Below, in pieces: positions 18,613-26,287 of a stretch of DNA of 64,000 nt (the first letter of the stretch is position 1; each line of letters begins with the position of its first letter). A program made the position numbers and the translations under genes. The DNA lies in NCBI RefSeq assembly GCF_002217395.1, contig NZ_MUHD01000034.1, positions 1 through 64,000 on the forward strand, given 5' to 3'. The notes beneath the pieces are model-generated. The model ran no database searches, was not told the DNA's origin, and worked only from the letters and a program-made list of their open reading frames with translations. The DNA is from Flavobacterium plurextorum. GTDB taxonomy: Bacteria > Bacteroidota > Bacteroidia > Flavobacteriales > Flavobacteriaceae.

Positions 18613-18787
18613 ATTTTTCAAAAGAAAAGGGAAAAAGAAAGCAATCTAAAAATGGGACAGCCAGGCAAAGGAAGTGCTATAAGTCCCGAAGGGTGACAAG
18701 GCGAGGAACGAGGCGTGTCATTATGTGCACTTCGTTTGCCGATGTCCAATAAATTCGCTTGCTTTTTATTCTTTTTTGAAAAGTTTT
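18613..18787. repeat. 175-bp imperfect inverted-repeat element with GC-rich core (MITE-like or structured RNA)
   Basis: The AT-rich outer arms (TTTTCAAAAGAAAAGG... against ...TTCTTTTTTGAAAAG) enclose a 94-nt GC-rich core at 18654-18747. The core starts GGGACAGCCAGGCAAAGGAAG and ends CTTCGTTTGCCGATGTCC; its arms pair with a few mismatches and an inner TGACA...TGTCA stem. The GC of the core is far above its surroundings. No reading frame is convincing. It occupies the gene-free stretch 18576-18955. Confidence 0.6.
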
Positions 18788-18796
18788 AAAAAGTCT

Positions 18797-18861
18797 TTTG
18801 AAAGTGTACGCTTCTTAAAGCCAATGAAAAAATAACAAAAGAAGAAGTGTACTTTTTCAAA
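18797..18861. repeat. Second imperfect inverted repeat beside the 18.6-kb element
   Basis: The left arm TTTGAAAGTGTACGCTTCTT pairs imperfectly with the right arm AAGAAGAAGTGTAC...TTTCAAA across about 23 nt. It directly follows the larger inverted repeat and precedes the leftward gene at 18956. It may be a terminator or part of the same mobile structure. Confidence 0.4.
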
Positions 18862-18955
18862 CAATATGACTTTTATAATCCGCAAAATTCTGAATGTTTT
18901 TATGAAGGTTTTTGTGGATGTTCTTAAAACATAAATGCAATCTGAAATTATCTCT

Positions 18956-19201
18956 TTACAGTAAAGTAATTGTGTCAGTTAGATTATTAACAAAGATATA
19001 ATCCAATACAAAATCTTCCGCTTCTTTTTTGTGTTCAACAGAAGTTGAAAAGGAGTTGAGATAAAAATCTTCATTTTCATCTGCAATGTGAATAATTTCA
19101 GTGTAGCCTTTTGTGATTAAAGAGCCTTTTAGTTTCAATACTTTAAGCTCGTTACTTCTGTCAATTTCTTTTTTTACTCGGAGTTTTATAGTTTTATCCA
19201 T
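18956..19201 (-). CDS. Hypothetical 81-residue protein
   Basis: The start is chosen at the ATG at 19201 (MDKTIKLRVKKEI); the frame stays open upstream, but that extension lacks protein-like composition. The product is small and charged, with a basic N-terminus and an acidic C-terminal half ending DYIFVNNLTDTITLL. No family is recognised. It sits alone between inverted repeats and the reiterated promoter array, and the coding potential is moderate. Confidence 0.45.
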   Translation of the reverse strand: MDKTIKLRVKKEIDRSNELKVLKLKGSLITKGYTEIIHIADENEDFYLNSFSTSVEHKKEAEDFVLDYIFVNNLTDTITLL

Positions 19202-19511
19202 GGTGTCAGTTTTTGGTAGTTCTTTGATGTAAATCAAATAGTATTCCAAAACAAAAAAGAGACAAAAAGTCTGTTTGTGTCCATCAACTTGCGTCCTAGA
19301 TAAGCAGAGGATCAATTTTTGTTCTTTTATTAACTGAAACTACAACATCTTTTTTTACTATTTCAGTTTGTTTTTCATTAGGGGCAAGATCATAATTGCG
19401 AGGTACTTATCAGAAATTAAACCTAGTACTTAGTCATTTTTTTATTGAACATATTGATGCTCAGTTCTACTTTAAGAATGTTTTTTTGAAAACTTTAACT
19501 AAAATATCGGA
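19202..19511. other. Gene-free AT-rich stretch before the promoter array
   Basis: Nothing convincing is coded here. The only visible structure is a short inverted repeat (AACTGAAA...TTTCAGTT) at 19331-19368. Confidence 0.5.
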
Positions 19512-19575
19512 TTTTGACAAATTGATGCCGGATTTTGATAACATGTTATCAAAAAGGCTATTGTAATTTTGTTTC
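19512..19575 (+). promoter_or_regulatory. Reiterated promoter/operator, unit 1
   Basis: TTTTGACAA, about 9 nt, then GGATTTTGATAACA, then CTATTG and the -7 box TAATTTTG (19564-19571), which fits TAnnTTTG. The core is a perfect 22-bp palindrome at 19533-19554. The same arrangement recurs about 240 and 480 bp downstream. The distance from TTTTG to the -7 box (26 nt) is longer than the usual 17-23, so the upstream motif may be an operator and not a -33 box. Confidence 0.55.
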
Positions 19576-19753
19576 ATCAGAATTATAAATAATTAAATGA
19601 GCTATAAAAAACTTTTTTATTAAATGTAATTTGAATTGGATGTCGAAATCTATTGTATAACAAAATAGAAAAAAATAGTCTGTTTTTTTTCAAAACACGA
19701 ATCTCAGACATTTTGAATTCCATCTTTTACAAACTACAACTAAAAAAAATCTT

Positions 19754-19817
19754 TTTTGACAAGTTTTACTCCGTTTTGGATAACAAGCAATCAAAGAGCC
19801 TGTTGTAATTTTGTTTC
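19754..19817 (+). promoter_or_regulatory. Reiterated promoter/operator, unit 2
   Basis: It repeats the order of unit 1: TTTTTTGACAA, 11 nt, TTTTGGATAACA (palindrome degraded), then CTGTTG and TAATTTTG (19806-19813). It lies 242 bp after unit 1. The DNA between the units is AT-rich and not obviously homologous. Confidence 0.5.
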
Positions 19818-19994
19818 AGCAGCAATCGCAAATAGAATTTTAAAAAAGGCATTAAAATTTATTGTATCAGTATCGAAAAAAGTTAGAAATAAGAATGTTT
19901 TTTAAAAGACTAACTGGATACAATTTAACTTATACTATTTTTTATAAGAAAAAATATTTCTTTTTAATTATTCGCAATAAAAATGGCAGGAAAA

Positions 19995-20055
19995 GGCAAA
20001 ACTTCGACAGGATTTTGACAACACTTTGTAAAATAATCTATTGTAGTTTTGTTTT
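19995..20055 (+). promoter_or_regulatory. Reiterated promoter/operator, unit 3 (nearest to the MauE-like gene)
   Basis: GGCAAAACTTCGACAGGATT runs into TTGACAACA, followed by CTATTG and the -7 box TAGTTTTG (20044-20051). It lies 238 bp after unit 2. If used, transcription would start near 20058 and give a leader of about 185 nt before the ATG at 20242, a span otherwise without features. Confidence 0.5.
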
Positions 20056-20241
20056 CGCTCTAACTCTAAAAAAAAGAAAAAGGATTAAAATGTTTTTCTT
20101 TTGAGTTTAATGGAATTTGATTTAGTGAGTACAATTTACTATTTGAATAATAGCAAAAATTGAAAACTGAAATAAAAATTTCCATACCAATTAAATATGA
20201 TTTGATATTTCATAATTCAATCAATTTAAAGATTAGAAAAC

Positions 20242-21759
20242 ATGAAGCTAAATATAAAAATCAAAAATGCAATTCTGGAGATAATTTGCCTGTTGTATGT
20301 AATTCTATTTGTATATGCGGCGCTGAGTAAATTACTTGACTTTGAGAACTTTCGTGTGCAACTCGGACAATCCCCGCTACTGAGCGCTTTTGCAGGATCA
20401 ATTGCGTGGATTGTACCAATACTGGAATTGCTTATTGCATTGTTACTTGTTTTTAAAAAATGCAGATTAAGTGGTCTTTTTGCAGCCTTTAGTTTGATGG
20501 TTATGTTTACCACATATATCTATATTATTTTAAATTACAGCTCCTTTGTTCCGTGTTCCTGTGGAGGAATCCTGGAGAAAATGGGATGGACGGAACATCT
20601 TTTTTTTAATTTCGTTTTCATAATGCTGGCAGCAGCGGGTATCCTGATACTGCGCGATGGGATGCCAAAGGTATCCCTGATTTCAAAACCCGCTGTTCTT
20701 GTCAGTTCTCTTTCGGTAAGTATTTTTTTTAGTATTGGCATTATTGCACTGCTTTTTATGTTATCTGAAGATATTATGGCCAAAGAAAATCCGTTTATCA
20801 GAAGATTTGATCAATATGCAATAAAAAAAATTGATGAAACCCGTTTACAAAATGCCTCTTTTTATCTGGCGGGAGTAGAGAGCGGAAAAATATATTTAGG
20901 AAATCACGATGCGCCATTACAAATCATTGTTGTCGATAGTGCTTTGAAAAACAAACAGCATTCTACAATACAATTAGACCGTGATGACTTTCCTTTTCGT
21001 TCTGTAGAAGTAAGTATTCAACCGCCTTATTTTTACGTTTACGATGGTATGGTTCCAGTGATATACAAGGGTAAAATAGCAGACTGGAAAGCTAAAATAA
21101 TTTACAATGGGAATCACTTCTTTACCAAGGCAATTGTCATGGATTCAGCCAGAATTGCAATTCGAGGTCAGAAAAAAAATACAGGAGAACATTTAATGGG
21201 AACACTCGATTTTAGTAATGGCATTAATGCGAAATTTTCTCCTTCTATTTTGGAAAAGCAAATAGATGGAATATTCGACACCGATGGTACACTGCAATAT
21301 AGTAAAGAACTCCGGAATTTAGTTTATACCTATTATTACAGGAACCAATATATTGTTGCGAACGATTCACCATTAGTACTTTACAGAGGAAATACAATTG
21401 ACACCACAACACGAGCAAAATTAAACGTAGTAAAAGTAAAACTCTCAGGAGACACCAAACTTGCCGCACCACCTTATATGGTCAACAAAAACAGTGCAGT
21501 ATATAACAATTTGCTTTTTGTTAATTCCGCACTCAAGGGAAGATTTGAAAATGAAGAAGTCTGGACTCAGGCATCCGTAATTGATGTTTATGATATAGCT
21601 AAAAATGAATATTTATCGAGTTTTTATATTTATGATTCCGGAAAAATAAAGATGAAATATTTCCTTGTCACAGAATCAAATCTGTATGTGATTTCCGGTC
21701 AGTTATTGCAAAAATATTCGCTGGGAAATTCCATAAAAAAAGCTTTAATAAAGAAATAA
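20242..21759 (+). CDS. MauE/DoxX-like membrane protein with C-terminal extracytoplasmic domain
   Basis: 505 residues. The N-terminal part has five predicted membrane helices (about 8-28, 50-70, 75-98, 118-138, 150-173). It carries the MauE-like signature FAALSKLLDFE-type segment (YAALSKLLDFENF) and a VPCSCGGI motif with C105 and C107. The C-terminal ~320 residues are soluble and beta-rich (KIYLGNHDAPLQIIVVDS, YFYVYDGMVPVIYKGKI), probably a periplasmic propeller-like domain. MauE is needed for disulfide-rich methylamine dehydrogenase maturation; Bacteroidota versions are uncharacterised. Downstream is a four-cysteine DUF6520 peptide, so a role in its oxidation or export is plausible but unproven. 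Confidence 0.8.
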   Translation: MKLNIKIKNAILEIICLLYVILFVYAALSKLLDFENFRVQLGQSPLLSAFAGSIAWIVPILELLIALLLVFKKCRLSGLFAAFSLMVMFTTYIYIILNYSSFVPCSCGGILEKMGWTEHLFFNFVFIMLAAAGILILRDGMPKVSLISKPAVLVSSLSVSIFFSIGIIALLFMLSEDIMAKENPFIRRFDQYAIKKIDETRLQNASFYLAGVESGKIYLGNHDAPLQIIVVDSALKNKQHSTIQLDRDDFPFRSVEVSIQPPYFYVYDGMVPVIYKGKIADWKAKIIYNGNHFFTKAIVMDSARIAIRGQKKNTGEHLMGTLDFSNGINAKFSPSILEKQIDGIFDTDGTLQYSKELRNLVYTYYYRNQYIVANDSPLVLYRGNTIDTTTRAKLNVVKVKLSGDTKLAAPPYMVNKNSAVYNNLLFVNSALKGRFENEEVWTQASVIDVYDIAKNEYLSSFYIYDSGKIKMKYFLVTESNLYVISGQLLQKYSLGNSIKKALIKK

Positions 21760-21848
21760 AAAATCACGTGATTCATACCAGTTGGTAGCAGGAGTAAGAT
21801 CGAAAACCTGTAAAAAAGAGTAGATCATCAATTTAAATTTTTAATATT

Positions 21849-22124
21849 ATGAGACCTATTGTAAAAACTTTAGTATTGCCAATTGCAGCATTTGTATTGG
21901 CAAGCGCAGGCGCTGTAAGCACCAATGTGTCAAAAGAAAGTAAGGCTGATACCCTTTTAATTGAAGGGTATATCCATGATCCGCTAGCTACAAGTTGTGA
22001 AGAGGTAACTGTAGATTGTACGGCCTCACCTGGACCTGTATGTATGTACGAAAATTTTCAAGTGTTCAGAAAAGAAACGGATGCAAGTCCGTGTGTTCTT
22101 CAGCTTTATAGAAGTAACCCGTAA
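21849..22124 (+). CDS. DUF6520-type small exported peptide
   Basis: 91 residues. The hydrophobic N-terminus (VKTLVLPIAAFVLASAGAVS) looks like a signal or membrane anchor. It is followed by a conserved GYI (40-42) and a C-terminal half with four cysteines (C50, C57, C65, C82) in the context CEEVTVDC...PGPVC. This matches the small Bacteroidota DUF6520 family, whose function is unknown. It follows the MauE-like gene by 89 nt and has its own strong terminator, so it can be expressed at a high level. Cysteine pairs plus the MauE-like neighbour suggest a disulfide-bonded extracytoplasmic peptide. It could be a structural, signalling or modified peptide; the sequence does not decide. Confidence 0.75.
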   Translation: MRPIVKTLVLPIAAFVLASAGAVSTNVSKESKADTLLIEGYIHDPLATSCEEVTVDCTASPGPVCMYENFQVFRKETDASPCVLQLYRSNP

Positions 22125-22147
22125 TTGTTCAAGTTAGTTGAAAGTAG

Positions 22148-22183
22148 TGCAGTTCCTTGTTATTAGGAACTGCATTATTTTTT
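22148..22183 (+). terminator. Strong intrinsic terminator after the DUF6520 gene
   Basis: A perfect 10-bp stem (TGCAGTTCCT / AGGAACTGCA) with a 7-nt loop, followed by TTATTTTTTG. It stops rightward transcription just before the convergent S9 peptidase gene. Confidence 0.85.
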
Positions 22184-22189
22184 GTAATT

Positions 22190-24838
22190 CTAATCCCATC
22201 TTGTACCCGCAGTAATCCAAGCTGCTGGTGGTTGTTTTTTCAAATAATGGTCAAACCACTGCTGTGTCCGTATTGTTAAATCCTTTTGACTGTTTCTATT
22301 AAAAACTACATGAGGTTCATCGGGATATACTAACAGCATATGCTTTTTTTGCAATCTTCGCAGGGCTATATAAAAAGCAATGCTTTGATCCCAGGAAACA
22401 GTCGGGTCTTCTTTTCCTGTCCATTGTAATAAAGGTGTGGTAATATTGGCTGCATGCAGTATTGGTGAGTTACGAAAATAGCTATCTTTATCTTGATAGA
22501 ATGTCTTACCCATTCTGAATAACTGGCTCTCAAACCTCCAGGCCTCCGGAGCCTTAATATCTTTACCGATACTAAAGTACCATCTTACAATATCACTTAT
22601 CCCAGCCCCTGATACTGCCGCTGAAAAAACATCGGTTTGCGTTATAATAAAACTGGATTCATATCCTCCAAAAGAATGTCCTGTTAAACCGATTTTTTTA
22701 GGATCCACAAATCCCATATCGGTTACTTTTTTGACTGCTGCCAAAACACATGCTGTCGCTGAAACACCGGGATTTCCAGATTCATATACAATATCCGGCA
22801 GCAAAACAAAATAACCATTCAGGGTGTAATTCGTAACATTAAAACCTTCATCATTATACTGTGAAGGATTTGTATATCGGTGAAGTCCTGCTGATCTTAT
22901 TTCATAGATATGAACGATCATCGGGTATTTTTTTTCCTTATCAAAATCACTCGGATATAATAATATACCTTTGAGTGCCTGTCCGGTTTTATTTGTATAG
23001 TGAACCAGTTCTGATCTGCCCCAATTGTAACGTTGCTGTTGGGGATTGCTGGCAAAAAGAACTGTATTTTTTGAATTTTTCTCTTGTTTAAACAATAAAA
23101 CCGGAGACCTGTCAAATTTCTGTTCTACAAAGACATATGAGTTATTTTTGTTTTTTTGTATTTGATCAATTGCACTGTCATTATGTACCAGTAGTTTTTC
23201 TCCTTCTTTAGTATTCCAAATATAATATCCTGTAGAACTATCATCTTTGTCAGTAGCTTCTAGAATTATTTCTTTTGACAAATCAAACACCGCTGTACTT
23301 CTTCCACCATATTTTGCAGAAAATTTATGTAAAAATTCATACGGACTGATCCTGAAAACGATGTTCTTCTCACGTCCATAAGTAAGTCTTTTACAACTGC
23401 TGCCATCCAAAGCTGCTATCCAAAGGTCATAGGTATCATAAAGTAATATGTATTTTCCATCTGAACTCCAACCGGGACAATTATAAGGAGAAATTGGAGG
23501 CGCAAAATTATCATTTTTTGAATCCCAAACAGTTGCAATGCCACTGGTTAAATTTATTTGTTTGTTTTTATCAGGATCATAAAGCCACCAGTTAGTATCA
23601 CGGTAATAAGCTATTTGATTTCCATAAGGAAAAACAATGAGGTTGTTTTCATCTGTGGGCTGTTGTTTTAAAAAAAGCGAGCGCGTGTTCTTTTTTAAAT
23701 CGGTAATATAGTAATCTACATCCCCATCTAATTTATAGTGTGGGGCATAAGATTTAGGATTTGAAAGAATGGCGTAGTCTTGCTTTCCTGTTAATTGAAC
23801 ATTGGGTAATTCAGTGAAAGATATGGGCATACAAATACTATTCTCTGGAAACCAAACGGAAAGTTTGGCTGCATCTTCCCAATTGCCCACACTTTTTTCC
23901 ATAGGATAAACCCAAGGAGCATTACCATTCCAAATTTCGACCTCATTATTTTTTGTGTCTGACGATACAGAGTTATTCTTTTTAACACCGAAAAAGACTT
24001 TAGTACCATCATCTGAAATAGTTAACTTCAATTCCGCTATAATATGCATCTCTGGCATTTCTTTTAAGTCATGAGGTTCAAGAATAATTAGTTTTTTCTG
24101 AGGTACTCGATATAATAAGAGCGCATTACTTTTGGTCAGGCTATCTGTCTCTTTTAAAAAAGCAATGCTATTTCCATTTCTTTGCCATGTAAGGTTGTGA
24201 AATGGATGCCCATTCTCTGAAATAATTAGATCTCTCTTGTATTTTTTTAAATCAATATGCCCGACACTATGGTTGTCTGATACATCACTACTATAAATCA
24301 GTGCGTCTCTTTTATCATTTAATACATGTGTTGTAACACCTTCGATAACATCTATAGTTTCTCCATTTTCATCCCTGATGGACATGGTACTGTTGGAACC
24401 ATATTTATTACCTAACGTGATAATGTATTTTCCGTTATTTACAATCTCGAAACGGGTTACATCAGACAATTCTATCTTTCTTTGCGTGTCCAGATTAATA
24501 AGCATTAATCGCTTTTCAGGTTGCTGATAAGTGAAAATAGAGCCTTTTAAAAATTTACCATTTGCTCCTTTTGGAAATGAATATATCTTATTTTGACGAG
24601 TACTTTTAACAAAGAGAGTATCTTCTTTGTTTTCATAGTTTAGTTTATAACTCACCCAATTCCCTGTTTCAGACAGTGCCACATTACTAAAAGTGCTCCA
24701 CTGGGAATAGTCGTCCTGGGTCAAATGCTTTTTCAGCTGGGCAATTGAAGTAAAGCATAGCAGCAAAAATATACTGACCATAATTTTGCTTTCCCTAAAA
24801 TGAGCGACATTGTGATTTCTTCTGTTGCTTTTTTTCAT
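22190..24838 (-). CDS. S9 family serine peptidase (prolyl oligopeptidase/DPP-type), exported
   Basis: 882 residues. A hydrophobic signal near residues 20-34 (MVSIFLLLCFTSIAQ) indicates export. The N-terminal ~600 residues form a WD/PD40-like propeller; the C-terminal alpha/beta hydrolase domain has the nucleophile motif GHSFGGYE (S722), the aspartate in GKEDPTVSW (D811) and the histidine in DEPHVVF (H843), an intact triad. S9 enzymes cleave short peptides, often after proline. It is the last gene of a leftward operon susC-susD-S9 with an 11-nt gap from susD, which implies processing of the substrate imported by that pair. M20 is an alternative start that places the signal at the N-terminus. 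Confidence 0.92.
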   Translation of the reverse strand: MKKSNRRNHNVAHFRESKIMVSIFLLLCFTSIAQLKKHLTQDDYSQWSTFSNVALSETGNWVSYKLNYENKEDTLFVKSTRQNKIYSFPKGANGKFLKGSIFTYQQPEKRLMLINLDTQRKIELSDVTRFEIVNNGKYIITLGNKYGSNSTMSIRDENGETIDVIEGVTTHVLNDKRDALIYSSDVSDNHSVGHIDLKKYKRDLIISENGHPFHNLTWQRNGNSIAFLKETDSLTKSNALLLYRVPQKKLIILEPHDLKEMPEMHIIAELKLTISDDGTKVFFGVKKNNSVSSDTKNNEVEIWNGNAPWVYPMEKSVGNWEDAAKLSVWFPENSICMPISFTELPNVQLTGKQDYAILSNPKSYAPHYKLDGDVDYYITDLKKNTRSLFLKQQPTDENNLIVFPYGNQIAYYRDTNWWLYDPDKNKQINLTSGIATVWDSKNDNFAPPISPYNCPGWSSDGKYILLYDTYDLWIAALDGSSCKRLTYGREKNIVFRISPYEFLHKFSAKYGGRSTAVFDLSKEIILEATDKDDSSTGYYIWNTKEGEKLLVHNDSAIDQIQKNKNNSYVFVEQKFDRSPVLLFKQEKNSKNTVLFASNPQQQRYNWGRSELVHYTNKTGQALKGILLYPSDFDKEKKYPMIVHIYEIRSAGLHRYTNPSQYNDEGFNVTNYTLNGYFVLLPDIVYESGNPGVSATACVLAAVKKVTDMGFVDPKKIGLTGHSFGGYESSFIITQTDVFSAAVSGAGISDIVRWYFSIGKDIKAPEAWRFESQLFRMGKTFYQDKDSYFRNSPILHAANITTPLLQWTGKEDPTVSWDQSIAFYIALRRLQKKHMLLVYPDEPHVVFNRNSQKDLTIRTQQWFDHYLKKQPPAAWITAGTRWD

Positions 24839-24849
24839 TTCAGATGGCT

Positions 24850-26271
24850 TTAATATCCAGTATTTTGCGGGTTCAAATTTGGATTAGCACTTAATTCCTG
24901 CGCTGGAATTGGCCAAAGTGCATCATTATCGGACCATTTCGGTTTTGAAAAGGAAAGGGCTGAATCAAGATTGCCCACTCGTTTTAAATCAAAAAACCGA
25001 TGCCCGAATTCGGTAAAAAACTCCAGGCGGCGTTCCTTAATTATGGCTTCTCGAATCTCAATTGCAGAAACGGCAGTTGTATTGGGCAGTCCTGCTGTAT
25101 GTCGGATTACATTCAAATCTTCTTTTGCTCCAATTAGATCCCCTTGCAGGGCGCGTGCCTCTGCCCGGATTAGGTATTGCTCGGCAAGACGAAACACAAT
25201 TGAATACTCATTAGAATCCGCTGCTTTAGCATTACGTTTGTATTTAAACGAGTGATACCAAGTGGTTGTTCCCTTTGTAATGGCTCTAATCCAATGTGTT
25301 TTTCTTTGGTCTATTGGGTCAAAGGCATTGACCAAATTAATAGTGAGTGCCACTGTAGGAGGGGGGGCGGAATTAAAAACAAATAAATTACCTTCCTTAG
25401 TATTTCCACTATCACTATCGGGTTTAAACTGCCATATGGTTGCAGTACTTTCTTTTAGAAATATCTTGTCTAAATCCGGTTCCCAGGAATAAAGGGGATT
25501 GTTTAAAACAGCTGATGCGCTATTAGCAGCTTCTGCCCATAATCCCATGTAGAGATAAACTCTGGCTAATAGTGCCTGTGCAGTGGCCCTGTTTGGTCGA
25601 ACTCGTTCCGGGGAACTATACTTCTCAGGTAGTACTAAGGTCGCTTCTTCTAAATCGGTAATTATTTTGCCATAAATTTCGGGGGTTGGTGCTTTATGAA
25701 TAGTACTGTTATAGGTGTAATCAGTTGTAGTTACATAGGGAATATCTCCATAAAGATTGAGCAAATAAAAATGTACTAAGGTCCGTACAAAAAGTGCTTC
25801 TCCCCGTAATCTGTCCCTATCTTTCTGTGCCAATGAATGGGATGCTGAAATACCTTCTACTACGGCATTTGCCGCGTATATTACATTATAGCTTTGATTC
25901 CACAAGTCCTGTATGCCAGCCTCAGCCGAATAAAGAGAATTTGTATAGAAATAATTGGGATCGTTGGATTTGTAATAATCGAGTTCATCTGTATAAAGTC
26001 CTAGTCTGCAGGTTAAACCGGTGGAATTACCAGTGAGTAATCCTGTGTCGCGAAGTTTTGCGTAAACTCCGGTCATAGCTGCATTTGCAGTAGTCACGTC
26101 TTCAAATACAGTTTTAGAAGTAAGCTGTGAAGTGGGCAGGTCAACTTCTACAAAGTTGTCGCATGAAGTTGTGAGGATAACTATAACAATTAAAATTGAA
26201 ATAGCAATCACCCTGATACTTGTCCGTTTTTCAAAAATGAAAAGCAGAAATGCATTATATATAGTTTTCAT
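24850..26271 (-). CDS. susD: SusD/RagB family outer-membrane nutrient-binding lipoprotein
   Basis: 473 residues. The N-terminal signal ends in a lipobox (VILTTSC) followed by DNFVEVDLPTSQL, the normal SusD start. Family features follow: FEDVTTANAAMTGVYAKL, LRGEALFVRTLVHFYLLNLYGDIPYV, RPNRATAQALLARVYLYMGLWAEA and the C-terminal RRLEFFTEFGHRFFDLKR with WPIPAQEL near the end. SusD-like lipoproteins form the lid over the SusC channel and bind substrate at the cell surface. It lies 16 nt after susC in the same leftward operon. Substrate cannot be read from sequence; the S9 peptidase next door favours peptides. Confidence 0.95.
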   Translation of the reverse strand: MKTIYNAFLLFIFEKRTSIRVIAISILIVIVILTTSCDNFVEVDLPTSQLTSKTVFEDVTTANAAMTGVYAKLRDTGLLTGNSTGLTCRLGLYTDELDYYKSNDPNYFYTNSLYSAEAGIQDLWNQSYNVIYAANAVVEGISASHSLAQKDRDRLRGEALFVRTLVHFYLLNLYGDIPYVTTTDYTYNSTIHKAPTPEIYGKIITDLEEATLVLPEKYSSPERVRPNRATAQALLARVYLYMGLWAEAANSASAVLNNPLYSWEPDLDKIFLKESTATIWQFKPDSDSGNTKEGNLFVFNSAPPPTVALTINLVNAFDPIDQRKTHWIRAITKGTTTWYHSFKYKRNAKAADSNEYSIVFRLAEQYLIRAEARALQGDLIGAKEDLNVIRHTAGLPNTTAVSAIEIREAIIKERRLEFFTEFGHRFFDLKRVGNLDSALSFSKPKWSDNDALWPIPAQELSANPNLNPQNTGY

Positions 26272-26287
26272 AATAAAAAGTATTGTG

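Noticed and set aside
19862..20104. An 80-codon frame within the promoter array
   Set aside because: Starts at TTG, is almost all K/F/I/Y from AT-rich DNA, and runs through promoter unit 3.
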